This document shows, in pieces, positions 23,442 to 31,506 of a stretch of DNA of 64,000 nucleotides. Every line of letters starts with the position of its first letter. The stretch's first letter is position 1. This DNA comes from Azospirillum brasilense (GTDB lineage Bacteria > Pseudomonadota > Alphaproteobacteria > Azospirillales > Azospirillaceae): NCBI RefSeq assembly GCF_007827815.1, contig NZ_VITH01000003.1, positions 434,001 to 498,000 on the forward strand. The letters run 5' to 3'. The translations under genes were made by a program, and so were the position numbers. A model generated the notes under the pieces. The model made no database searches. It was not told the origin of the DNA and worked only from the letters and a program-made list of their open reading frames with translations.

Positions 23442-24042
23442 CGCGGCCCGCACCGTCTACGTGGTGGACGACGATCCGGCGATGCGCCATTCGCTGGGCT
23501 GGCTGATCGGCTCGCTCGGCGTGGCGGTGGAGTCCTTCGGCTCCGGCGAGGAGTTCCTGCGCGCCGTCCGCGCCGACCGGCCCGGCTGCCTCGTCACCGA
23601 CGTGCGGATGCCGGGGATGAGCGGGCTGGAGTTGCAGGACACGCTGGCCCGCGCCGGCTCCGTCCTGGCCGTCGTGGTCATCACCGGCCACGGCGACGTG
23701 CCGATGGCCGCCCGCGCCTTCCGCGCCGGAGCGGTGGACGTCATCGAGAAACCCTTCAACGACCAGCTTCTCCTCGACCGGGTGCACGAGGCGCTGGAGA
23801 CATCCCGTCGGGCGTGGGAGGCGCAGGCGCGCAAGGCCCAGGTTCGCGCCCTGCTGGCCCGCCTGACCCCGCGGGAGCGGCAGGTCGCCTATCTGGTGGT
23901 GCAGGGTAAGCCGAACAAGGTCATCGCCGCGGAGATCAACCTCAGCCTGAAGACGGTGGAGGTGCACCGCCACAACGTCATGGACAAGCTGGAGGTCGCC
24001 TCCGTCTCCGACCTGACCCGGCTGCTGATCGAAGCCGAGTAA
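23431..24042 (+). CDS. FixJ/TtrR-type response regulator
   Basis: A 203-residue two-domain regulator. Receiver domain residues 9-125 with the acidic pocket VVDDDP, phosphorylation site Asp57 (CLVTDVRMPG), Thr near 82 (VITGHGD) and Lys (IEKPF); LuxR-type HTH at about 140-200 (LTPRERQVAYLVVQGKPNKV, LSLKTVEVHRHNVM). It starts within the 3' end of the kinase gene (ATG 23431, GGAGGAGAAGG upstream), so the pair are co-translated cognates. The target is not in the window: no tetrathionate or thiosulfate reductase genes are adjacent. Confidence 0.93.
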   Translation: MQADAARTVYVVDDDPAMRHSLGWLIGSLGVAVESFGSGEEFLRAVRADRPGCLVTDVRMPGMSGLELQDTLARAGSVLAVVVITGHGDVPMAARAFRAGAVDVIEKPFNDQLLLDRVHEALETSRRAWEAQARKAQVRALLARLTPRERQVAYLVVQGKPNKVIAAEINLSLKTVEVHRHNVMDKLEVASVSDLTRLLIEAE

Positions 24043-24045
24043 CGG

Positions 24046-24495
24046 TCAGACCGCGGCCATCGCCTGCCGCACCCAGCCGAGCAGGGCGGGCAGCGGCATC
24101 GCCCCGGCGGTGCGCGCCACCTCGCGCCCATGGTGGACCAGGACGAGGGTCGGGATGCTGCGCACGCCGAAGCGGGCGGCCAGATCGGGGGCGGCTTCGG
24201 TGTCGATCTTGGCGAGGCGGATGTGGGGTTCCAGTTGGCCGGCGGCCTGCTCGAAGACCGGCGCCATCATCCGGCACGGCCCGCACCACTCCGCCCAAAA
24301 GTCGATGAGCAGCGGCAGGTCGCTGCGCTCCGCCTGGGCGGTGAAGCGGGCGGCACTGAGCGCGATCGGCTTGCCCTGGAACAGCGGCTGGCCGCAGCGG
24401 CCGCACTTGCCGGCGCCGGGCTGGTCCAGGCGTCCGCGCGGCATGCGGTTCAGGGTGTCGCAGCTTGGGCAGGCGACGTGCAGAAGGTCGGACAT
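24046..24495 (-). CDS. trxC: Thioredoxin 2
   Basis: A 149-residue TrxC: an N-terminal zinc finger (CPSC near residues 9-12 and CGRCG near 30-34) followed by a thioredoxin fold with the active site WAEWCGPCRMM and the cis-proline segment RSIPTLVLV. It reduces cytoplasmic disulfides and in E. coli belongs to the peroxide response. ATG 24495 is used instead of the longer frame to 24534 because it places the zinc finger at the usual position. It is convergent with the response regulator, separated by three bases. Confidence 0.94.
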   Translation of the reverse strand: MSDLLHVACPSCDTLNRMPRGRLDQPGAGKCGRCGQPLFQGKPIALSAARFTAQAERSDLPLLIDFWAEWCGPCRMMAPVFEQAAGQLEPHIRLAKIDTEAAPDLAARFGVRSIPTLVLVHHGREVARTAGAMPLPALLGWVRQAMAAV

Positions 24496-24764
24496 GGCGC
24501 GGCTTCCCTCCAGGGCGGGCGTCTTTATGAGCATGATCTAATGCAGCGCGCGGCGGGCGCAAGAGGCCGGTGGCGCGGGACAGGGCTGCGGGCGGCGACC
24601 CTTTTCCGCGTGGGGGCACGCGGAGGACACGACGCAGGGATGTGCGCCTTCGGCATTGCGGTCGGTGGGGCGCTGTTCCTAGAATGCCGGCCCGTGGCCG
24701 CTGTCCCCGCCAGGAGCGGCCAAGTTCTTTCGCCCACATCCTTTCCGCAGAACCGCGATTTCGA

Positions 24765-25355
24765 ATGAAGCCTTCCTTTTCGTCCGCCTCCGCCGCCGGT
24801 TGTTCCTCCATGGACGAGTCCGGTTCCGTTTTGGCGCGCGCGCGGGCTCTGACGGCGGGATGGGGCGCCGGGGCACGGGCGCTGTCCACGCTGCCCGCCG
24901 CCGCGGTCCCGGTGCCCTATCGGACGCTGCTCGACCACGACCGCGGCATGACCGCCGTCCTGTCGGAGCGGTGGGACGAGCCGGTGGGCGTGCGGGTGCT
25001 GCGCCAGCGGACGGAGCCGGACGGGACGGCGCTGCTGCGCGACATCGTGCTGACCGTCGGGCCGGACGCGCTGCCGGTCGAACTGGCGAGCATCCGCATC
25101 GCGCTCGACGGCTTTCCTGCGACCTTCGCCGAACAGCTTCAAGAGGGGACGGAGCCCTTCGGGCGCCTGCTGACGCGCAACGGCGTCGCCTTCTCGGTGG
25201 AGGTGCTGGGCCTGCTGACCGCTCCCGCCGCCGACGTCTTCGCCGCGGAAGGGCGCCTGTCCCCCAGAGCCACGCTGTATGGGCGCCTTGGGCGGCTGGT
25301 GCGGGCGGACGGCTGGACCATCGCGGAAACGGTGGAGTTGCTTCCCCGCGCCTGA
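24765..25355 (+). CDS. Chorismate-lyase-like protein (UbiC/DUF98 fold), putative
   Basis: About 196 residues (or 181 if translation starts at ATG 24810). The segment VPVPYRTLLDHDRGMTAVLSERW, then VRVLRQRT, LLRDIVLTVGPDALPVELA and PFGRLLTRNGV resembles chorismate pyruvate-lyase (UbiC) and the related DUF98 fold in order and spacing. UbiC makes 4-hydroxybenzoate for ubiquinone. No ubi gene is adjacent, so a different aromatic or signal substrate is possible. Neither start has a good ribosome-binding site. The family call is by recognition of scattered motifs. Confidence 0.55.
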   Translation: MKPSFSSASAAGCSSMDESGSVLARARALTAGWGAGARALSTLPAAAVPVPYRTLLDHDRGMTAVLSERWDEPVGVRVLRQRTEPDGTALLRDIVLTVGPDALPVELASIRIALDGFPATFAEQLQEGTEPFGRLLTRNGVAFSVEVLGLLTAPAADVFAAEGRLSPRATLYGRLGRLVRADGWTIAETVELLPRA

Positions 25356-25390
25356 AGTCTGATGCTGGGCTATCGCATTTGGCCTTTATA

Positions 25391-25416
25391 ACCCTCGCCC
25401 CTCCGGGGGGAGAGGG
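25391..25416. repeat. Short GC-rich palindromic repeat (CCCTC/GAGGG type)
   Basis: ACCCTCGCCCCTCC paired with GGGGGGAGAGGG forms a hairpin in the gap between two genes. It matches a second copy at 50172-50198 and the ends of two longer copies at 40347-40433 and 62243-62343, so it belongs to an interspersed repeat family. It may serve as a terminator for the upstream gene. Confidence 0.6.
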
Positions 25417-25520
25417 AACTTCCTATCCAGTCGCCCCGAAGTCTGATGCCGAACGGGGTGTCATCCGGCTGGCCATCTGCTAAATCTGCAAGACCGTCCA
25501 CCTTCTCCCCAACGGTGACC

Positions 25521-26306
25521 ATGACCGCTCCGCATCTCCCGTATCTGTCGCAGTTCTCGCTGGAAGGCCGGGTGGCGCTGGTCACCGGGTCCGGGCGCGG
25601 GCTGGGTCTGGAAATCGCCCGCGCCATGGCCGGGTCGGGCGCCCATGTGCTGCTGAACGGGCGCGACGCCGCGCGGCTGGAACCGCAGGCCGAGGCCATC
25701 GCCGCGGCGGGCGGGCGGGCCTCGGTGCTGGCCTTCGACGTGGCCGACCGCGACGCGGTTCGGGACGCCTACGCGCGGATCGCCCGGGACCACGGACGGC
25801 TGGACGTGCTGGTGCAGAATGTCGGGCAGCGCAACCGCAAGCCGCTGACCGACTTTGCGGACGAGGAGATCAGCGACCTGCTCAACGTCGATCTGGCCGC
25901 CGGCCTGATCCTGGCGCGGGAGGCGGCGCGGCTGATGCTGCCCCAGGGCTTCGGGCGGCTGATCACGGTGACCTCCATCTCCGGGCAGATCGCCCGCGCC
26001 AACGACGCGGTCTACGCCGCCGCCAAGGCCGGGCTGGCCGGCATGGTGCGGGCGCTCGCCGCCGAGTATGGCGCAAAGGGCCTGACCAGCAACGCCATCG
26101 CGCCGGGCTTCTTCGCGACGGAGACCAACGCCGGCATCACCGGCAACCCGGCCCTGTCCGCCTATTTCGAGGGGCGCACCCCGATCGGCCGCTGGGGCCG
26201 CCCGGAGGAGATCGCCGGGGCCGCGGTGTTCCTGGCCTCGCCCGCCGCGTCCTACGTCAACGGGCATGTGTTGGTGGTGGACGGCGGCGCCACCATTCTC
26301 ATGTAA
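25521..26306 (+). CDS. Short-chain dehydrogenase/reductase
   Basis: A 261-residue classical SDR that would oxidise or reduce a hydroxy/keto group with NAD(P). Seen: nucleotide motif VTGSGRGLGLEIAR near residues 20-33, NVGQRN in place of the usual NNAG (mildly atypical), catalytic Ser in TSISGQ and YAAAK (Tyr-Lys pair), then GFFATET and the C-terminal SYVNGHVLVVDGGATI. It resembles gluconate 5-dehydrogenase-type SDRs. Start ATG 25521; an in-frame GTG at 25515 is possible. It lies 28 bases before pabB on the same strand. Confidence 0.9.
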   Translation: MTAPHLPYLSQFSLEGRVALVTGSGRGLGLEIARAMAGSGAHVLLNGRDAARLEPQAEAIAAAGGRASVLAFDVADRDAVRDAYARIARDHGRLDVLVQNVGQRNRKPLTDFADEEISDLLNVDLAAGLILAREAARLMLPQGFGRLITVTSISGQIARANDAVYAAAKAGLAGMVRALAAEYGAKGLTSNAIAPGFFATETNAGITGNPALSAYFEGRTPIGRWGRPEEIAGAAVFLASPAASYVNGHVLVVDGGATILM

Positions 26307-26334
26307 GGCCGGTCTTAGAGGAAGCTCCGCCGCC

Positions 26335-27690
26335 ATGCTGGCGATCCCCTTGTCATGCGCCGATCCGGCGGAGGCCTTCCGCGCGCTGTCCGGACAGCCC
26401 TGGTCGATGCTGCTCGACAGCGCCGCCCCGCACCCGGCCCATGGCCGCTACAGCTACATCGCGGCGGAGCCGTTCCGCACCCTGGAGTCGCTGGACGGGC
26501 GGGCGCATCTCGACGGCCGCCCGGTGGACGGCGACCTCTTCGCCGTGCTGGCGGAGGAGCTGGCGCGCCACGCCCGGCCCGACAGCCCGCCGGGACCGGC
26601 GCCCTTTTGCGGCGGGGCGGTTGGCTTCATCGGCTACGAGGCGGGGCTGCGGCTGGAGCGCATCCGCACGCGCCACGCCAACCCCGGCGGCCAGCCGGAG
26701 ATGGCCTTCGGCTTCTACGACGCGGTGGCCGCCTTCGACCATGCGGAGCGCCGCGCCTGGGTGATCGCCGCCCGCCCGGAAGCGGAGGGCCGCGCCCGCG
26801 CCCTGGCGGCCCGGCTGGAGGCCGGCGGAGCGTCCCCGCTCGGCCCCGTCCCGGCCGCCCCCTGGCGGAGCGAGCTGGAGCGCGACGACTATCTGACACG
26901 GGTGGAGCGGGTGCTGGAGTACATCCGGGCCGGCGACATCTATCAGGCCAACTTCACGCAGCGCTTCCTGGCCGACCGGCCCGCCGGGCTGGACCCCTAC
27001 GCGCTGTACCGCCGGCTGCGCGCGATCAGTCCGGCGCCCTTCGCCGCCTATCTCGACTGCGGCCCGCGCCTGTGCATCGCCAGCGCCTCGCCGGAGCGCT
27101 TCATCCGCCTCAGCGCCACCGGGGAGGTGGAGACGCGCCCGATCAAGGGCACCCGCCCGCGCTACGCCGACCCCGCCGCGGACGCCGCCGCCGCCGCGGA
27201 ACTGGTGGCCAGTGTCAAGGACCGGGCGGAAAACCTGATGATCACCGACCTGCTGCGCAACGACCTCGGCCGGGTGTCGCGGATCGGCAGCGTCCGGGTG
27301 CCGACGCTCTACGGGCTGGAGAGCTTCGCCAGCGTGCATCACCTCGTCTCGGTGGTCACCGCGCGGCTGCGGCCCGGTCTGGGGGCGGTGGACCTGCTGC
27401 GGGCGGCGCTGCCCGGCGGCTCGATCACCGGGGCGCCCAAGATCCGCGCCATGCAGATCATCGACGAGCTGGAGGTGGCGCGGCGCGGCGCCTATTGCGG
27501 CTCCGTCGCCTGGCTCGGCTTCGACGGCGCGATGGACAGCAGCATCGTCATCCGCACTCTGTCGATCACGCCGGATGCGGTGATTGCCCAGGCCGGTGGC
27601 GGCATCGTCGCCGATTCCGACCCGGCGGACGAGCACGAGGAGATGATGGTCAAGATCCGCGCCCAGCTCCGCGCGCTGGGGGAGGCCTGA
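26335..27690 (+). CDS. pabB: Aminodeoxychorismate synthase component I
   Basis: A 451-residue chorismate-binding enzyme that forms 4-amino-4-deoxychorismate from chorismate and ammonia for folate synthesis. Seen: N-terminal SYIAAEP and GFIGYEAG, then IRAGDIYQANFTQRF, the PIKGT motif (ETRPIKGTRPR) with the Lys that distinguishes PabB from anthranilate synthase, DLLRNDLGRV, and PGGSITGAPKIRAM with the Mg-binding C-terminal block. GAGGAAG lies about ten bases before ATG 26335. The glutamine amidotransferase PabA is not adjacent, so it must be encoded elsewhere. Followed two bases later by pabC. Confidence 0.93.
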   Translation: MLAIPLSCADPAEAFRALSGQPWSMLLDSAAPHPAHGRYSYIAAEPFRTLESLDGRAHLDGRPVDGDLFAVLAEELARHARPDSPPGPAPFCGGAVGFIGYEAGLRLERIRTRHANPGGQPEMAFGFYDAVAAFDHAERRAWVIAARPEAEGRARALAARLEAGGASPLGPVPAAPWRSELERDDYLTRVERVLEYIRAGDIYQANFTQRFLADRPAGLDPYALYRRLRAISPAPFAAYLDCGPRLCIASASPERFIRLSATGEVETRPIKGTRPRYADPAADAAAAAELVASVKDRAENLMITDLLRNDLGRVSRIGSVRVPTLYGLESFASVHHLVSVVTARLRPGLGAVDLLRAALPGGSITGAPKIRAMQIIDELEVARRGAYCGSVAWLGFDGAMDSSIVIRTLSITPDAVIAQAGGGIVADSDPADEHEEMMVKIRAQLRALGEA

Positions 27691-27692
27691 CC

Positions 27693-28517
27693 ATGAGCCC
27701 GGCCATGACCGTCGTCTGGCTGAACGGCCGCCTGCTGCCGGCGGCGGAGGCACGGATCGATCCGGCGGACCGCGGCTTCACGCTGGGCGACGGGCTGTTC
27801 GAGACGATCCGGGTGGCCGGCGGCACCGCCCGCCATCTCGACCGGCATCTCGCCCGGCTGGCCGACAGCGCGGCGCTGCTCGGCCTGCCGCTTCCTCACG
27901 ACGCGGCGGCGATGGCCGTCGCCACCGAGGCGCTGATCGCGGCGCAGGGCTGCGTGGAGGGTGTGCTGCGGATCACGCTGACGCGGGGGACCGGAGCGCG
28001 CGGCGTGCTGCCGCCGGCGGACGCCGTGCCGACGCTGCTGATGACGCTGGCGCCCGCTCCGCCGCCCGCCGGCCCGGTGGAGGCGGTCATCGCCCTTTGC
28101 ACCCGGCGCAACGAGCATTCGCCGCTGTCGCGCGTGAAGTCGCTGAATTACCTGGATTCCATCCTCGCCCGGCAGGAGGCGGCGACGCGTGGCGCGGGAG
28201 AGGCGCTCCTGCTCAACAGCGCGGGCCGTCTGGCCGAGTCCAGCGTGGCGAACCTGTTCATCGTCCGGGACGGGCGCCTGCTGACCCCGCCGGTTGCCGA
28301 GGGGGCCCTGCCGGGCATCCGCCGCGCCCTGATCCTGGAGCGGGGCGATGCCAGTGAGGCGTCGCTTTCCGTCGCCGACCTGCTGGGAGCCGGGGAAGCC
28401 TTCCTGACAAACAGCCTTGGACTGCGCCCGTTGCTGCGCGTGGACGGGCTGGCCATCGGCGCCGGAACCGTGGGACCGGTGACGGCGGCCCTGCTGACGG
28501 ACATTGCGGCGGAATAG
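27693..28517 (+). CDS. pabC: Aminodeoxychorismate lyase (class IV PLP aminotransferase family)
   Basis: A 274-residue fold-type IV PLP enzyme that releases pyruvate from aminodeoxychorismate to give p-aminobenzoate. Seen: RGFTLGDGLFETIRV near the N-terminus, catalytic Lys in SRVKSLNYLDSI, EALLLNSAGRLAESSVANLF, and GIRR (phosphate side). Position directly after pabB (two-base gap, same strand) supports PabC over branched-chain or D-amino-acid aminotransferase, which share the fold. Confidence 0.9.
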   Translation: MSPAMTVVWLNGRLLPAAEARIDPADRGFTLGDGLFETIRVAGGTARHLDRHLARLADSAALLGLPLPHDAAAMAVATEALIAAQGCVEGVLRITLTRGTGARGVLPPADAVPTLLMTLAPAPPPAGPVEAVIALCTRRNEHSPLSRVKSLNYLDSILARQEAATRGAGEALLLNSAGRLAESSVANLFIVRDGRLLTPPVAEGALPGIRRALILERGDASEASLSVADLLGAGEAFLTNSLGLRPLLRVDGLAIGAGTVGPVTAALLTDIAAE

Positions 28518-28526
28518 AGCGGCCGG

Positions 28527-28994
28527 TTACGGGCGGATGTAGGACCAGCCTTCTTCCTGAAGCTGCATCAGCCGGACCACGCCGGAGGGCACCAGCTTGG
28601 CTTCCGGCACCATGGGGACCTCGCCCTGTTCCACGCGGATCATGCCGTTGCGGGTGTTCTCGCAGGCGGAGTAGGTCAGGGTCGGCAGGCTGCCCTTCAG
28701 CGACGCCAGCCGGTCCTTCACGGGCGAGCGATCGGCGCGCAGCATGTGCAGGCCGGGGCCGAAGGTGACCAGTTCGACCTCCACCGTCTCGCCGATGTTC
28801 TTGTAATACTCGATGATGTTCTTGACGTTGTTCAGCGCCATGTTCATCAGCGCCGGATCGTTGCTGCTGACCTGGATGGCGACGCGGTGAACGCCGGGCT
28901 GGTCCGCTCCGGCCTTCCGCCCGGTCATGGCGGCGGTCATCCCGGCGAATCCGGCCAGAGCCAACGCCGCCCGGCGCGTGGAGCGCATCGCCAT
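28527..28994 (-). CDS. Exported DsrE/DsrF-like protein
   Basis: A 155-residue DsrE-family domain behind a signal sequence (RRAALALAGFAGMTAAMTG; the RR could be a Tat signal). The core has HRVAIQVSSNDPALMNMALN, LVTFGPGLHML and TYSACENTRNGM; that Cys is in the place of the sulfur-relay Cys of DsrE/TusD proteins. A periplasmic DsrE protein would bind or pass sulfur. GGGAGGATGAC precedes ATG 28994. Convergent with pabC. No sulfur-oxidation genes adjoin it. Confidence 0.75.
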   Translation of the reverse strand: MAMRSTRRAALALAGFAGMTAAMTGRKAGADQPGVHRVAIQVSSNDPALMNMALNNVKNIIEYYKNIGETVEVELVTFGPGLHMLRADRSPVKDRLASLKGSLPTLTYSACENTRNGMIRVEQGEVPMVPEAKLVPSGVVRLMQLQEEGWSYIRP

Positions 28995-29098
28995 GTCATC
29001 CTCCCTTCCCGTGTGGGGGCATCCGCTGTCCTAGCACAATGACCCCGCCCGCCGCTTGTTCCCGAACGGAGAGGCCGCGCAACGGAAGGGGGAGGCGG

Positions 29099-30184
29099 TC
29101 AGCGGCGCAGCGCGTGCCGGGCGGCCTGCACCATCATCATCTCCCCCACATTCTCCGGGGTGACCAGACCGACCAGCCGCCCGTTCCCGTCATCGACGCC
29201 GACCGCGGGCAGGCTCTTCTCCTGCATCAGCCGCAGCGCCTCCTCCAGCTTGCCGTGCCGGTGAATGACGGGGATGTCGGGGCGCATCACCTCCAGCACC
29301 GGCGTGTCCGGGCCGCGGTCGCGCAGGGCGCGGATCAGGTCGTCGCGGGTCAGCACGCCGCGCAGCGTCCCGGCCCCGTCCACAACGGGAAACTCGTGCT
29401 GGGTCGTGCGGATCAGGCATTGCACGGCGTCCTCCAACACGCCGGAGGGCGGCAGTGTCTCGAAACGGGTGACCATGGCGTCGGACACCACCACGCCGTG
29501 GGTGATCTCGCGCATCTGCACCGCGTGGGCTTCGGACGAGGCGCCCAGATAGACGAACAGCGCGATGAACAGCAGCATCGGGTTGCCGAACAGCCCGAGC
29601 AGCCCCAGCCCGATGGCCACCGCCTGCCCGACCGAGGCCGCCACCTGGGTGCCTCGGACATAGCCCATGCGGCTCGCCAGGACCGCCCTCAGCACACGCC
29701 CGCCGTCCATGGGGAAGGCCGGGATCAGGTTGAACAGGGCCAGGAACAGGTTGACCACGGCCAGCCGGGACAGCACGTCGATCCCGGCGTTCTGCACCTC
29801 CGCCGCCCCCGCCGGCACGAAGCCGCCGAGCGCCGCGTAGAGCAGCGCCGCGATCACCAGATTGACCGCCGGGCCGGCCAGGGCCACCACCAGCTCCTGC
29901 GACGGCTTTTCCGGCAGACGCTCCAGACGGGCCACCCCGCCGATGGGCAGCAGCGTGATGTCCGGCGTGCGGACGCCGTAGCGCCGGGCGGCGAAGACGT
30001 GTCCGAACTCGTGCAGCAGGACGCAGAGGAACAGCAGCGAGAGGAAAACCACCCCCTCCAGCGCCGCCGGCCAGCCGCCCTGGGCGTGGTAGGCGGCGCC
30101 GATCCACAATAGGAACAGGAAGAAGGTGATGTGGATGCGGATCACCGTGCCCTTCACGGTGCCGATGGGGATCGACCAGCTCAT
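29099..30184 (-). CDS. Site-2 protease family membrane protease with CBS domains
   Basis: A 361-residue M50 intramembrane zinc protease. Seen: HEFGH (VLLHEFGHVFAARRYG, zinc ligands and catalytic Glu) in a membrane helix, a later NLIPAFPMDGGRVLRA (third zinc ligand Asp), four to six spans in the first 230 residues, then two CBS domains at about 235-350 (SDAMVTRFETLP, EVMRPDIPVIHRHG) that usually bind adenine nucleotides. It matches the S2P/CBS subfamily and could cleave an anti-sigma or a membrane substrate depending on energy state. The substrate is unknown. Confidence 0.9.
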   Translation of the reverse strand: MSWSIPIGTVKGTVIRIHITFFLFLLWIGAAYHAQGGWPAALEGVVFLSLLFLCVLLHEFGHVFAARRYGVRTPDITLLPIGGVARLERLPEKPSQELVVALAGPAVNLVIAALLYAALGGFVPAGAAEVQNAGIDVLSRLAVVNLFLALFNLIPAFPMDGGRVLRAVLASRMGYVRGTQVAASVGQAVAIGLGLLGLFGNPMLLFIALFVYLGASSEAHAVQMREITHGVVVSDAMVTRFETLPPSGVLEDAVQCLIRTTQHEFPVVDGAGTLRGVLTRDDLIRALRDRGPDTPVLEVMRPDIPVIHRHGKLEEALRLMQEKSLPAVGVDDGNGRLVGLVTPENVGEMMMVQAARHALRR

Positions 30185-30270
30185 CCCGACCTCGCCTCGC
30201 GCTGTGACCGTTGTTCGACAGACTCCTTATGTGGTGTCGCGCGGCGTGCGGCGTCATGGTCCTGCTAGAC

Positions 30271-30297
30271 GGAGGGCTGGGGCCGGCCCAGCCCTCC
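30271..30297. terminator. Strong GC hairpin after the RTX gene
   Basis: Perfect 10-base arms GGAGGGCTGG and CCAGCCCTCC around a 7-base loop, 8 bases past the stop codon of the leftward RTX gene. No T-run follows on the transcript, so it may protect the 3' end as well as terminate. Confidence 0.6.
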
Positions 30298-30304
30298 GAC
30301 GGCC

Positions 30305-31009
30305 TTACAGGCCCCAGACGACGTCGTTGAACCAGTAATCCGTGCCGCTGAGGTTCAGATACTCGATCCGGCCGGTGCCGGCGGCGCTGCCGTTCCAGAA
30401 GTCGTCGATGATGATGTACTCGCTGATGGTGCCATCGGCGGCGTCGGCCTTGGTGAAGAACAGAAGGTCGTTGGAATCGCCGCCGAAGGTGCTGGCCCGG
30501 TAGTATTCGAGCTGGTTGGGCGCCGTGGGGCCGTTCATGCGGAGCCGGTCGTAATCCCCGTGCGAATCCGAAATGAGATCGATGCCGTCGGAATTGCAGG
30601 TGTAGAGGTAGTTGTCGCTGTCGTAGCCGCCGTAGAGGACATCGTTGCCGGCCCCACCCGCCAGAACGTCCAGGCCGACATCCGACCCGTAATCCCCGAA
30701 CAGCGTGTCGTTGCCGGCCCCGCCGTACAGCGTGTCGTTGTTGTTCCCGCCGTAGAGGAAGTCGTTCCCTGCCTCGCCGCTCAGCAGATCGTTGTTGTCG
30801 TTGCCGTACAGCGTGTCGGCCCCATTGCCGCCGTACAGGCTGTCGTTTCCGAAGCTGCCGTACAGCGTGTCGTTGCCGTCGCCACCATCAATATAGTCGG
30901 CGTCGGTGTTTCCGAGGATGTCGTCGTTTCCCCCCTGTCCGAACAGCATGTTCGGGCCCGAAGGAGCGTCATAAATATCGTTTCCGGACGTTCCGTACCA
31001 GGTCGTCAT
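30305..31009 (-). CDS. RTX-type calcium-binding repeat protein
   Basis: A 234-residue protein built largely from nonapeptide GGxGxDxLY-like repeats (about residues 5-140: GNDIYDAP, GGNDDILG, GDGNDTLYG, GNDSLYGG and so on) that fold into a Ca-binding beta-roll. The C-terminal 90 residues (LRMNGPTAP, LLFFTKADAADG, TGRIEYLNLSG) lack the repeats and would carry a type I secretion signal, as in RTX proteins. No enzymatic domain is visible and no T1SS genes are adjacent. Start ATG 31009 (GGAG upstream) gives MTTWYGTSGND. Likely an extracellular matrix or adhesion protein. Confidence 0.85.
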   Translation of the reverse strand: MTTWYGTSGNDIYDAPSGPNMLFGQGGNDDILGNTDADYIDGGDGNDTLYGSFGNDSLYGGNGADTLYGNDNNDLLSGEAGNDFLYGGNNNDTLYGGAGNDTLFGDYGSDVGLDVLAGGAGNDVLYGGYDSDNYLYTCNSDGIDLISDSHGDYDRLRMNGPTAPNQLEYYRASTFGGDSNDLLFFTKADAADGTISEYIIIDDFWNGSAAGTGRIEYLNLSGTDYWFNDVVWGL

Positions 31010-31506
31010 CGTAAGTTTCTCCAAATCATTGGCCGTATACGGCGTATCTTTTTCGCCATCAGCGTGAATTGAAGTCAATTGAACGAATTTTGAAACTGGT
31101 TACTCTTGTATAAGTTAGATATCGAATGCATTCATCGGAATGCAAATTGGCAATATGTCAACGATGCAAGTCGTTGATATGTCATGCGTGAAGCGCGATT
31201 AGTTATCTAACTAATGGAGAGCGTCAATTTGACGCGTCTGTCTGGCGCCTTTGTTTCTGATGATGGGGATTGTTTTTGCGCACCGGACGAATCCGTTTGC
31301 GGCGGAGATCCCGCAACGAACGCCTGGGAATCGCACAGCCAACCGCGAGGCCGCCGGCGCGGTGGGTCGCGAAGGGCGCTCAGGTCATCGCGCAAGCCTC
31401 CGGCTCGTGCCGCGGCCTTCCATATCGTCGAGCGTAAAGCCCGGCGCATCAGGCGTTGCGCTCGACGGTTTTCACGGCACGGGCGCCGCCGGCGCTCGAT
31501 CCGAGG
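31010..31506. other. Intergenic region with several dyads, AT-rich
   Basis: About 500 bases with no supported gene. It contains TCAACGA (31158-31164) paired with TCGTTGA (31171-31177), ATTAGTT-ATCT-AACTAAT (31198-31215) and GAATGCATTC near 31125. The composition is far more AT-rich than the rest of the window between about 31010 and 31260, suiting a promoter region for the leftward RTX gene. Nothing recognisable in 31260-31506. Confidence 0.5.
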
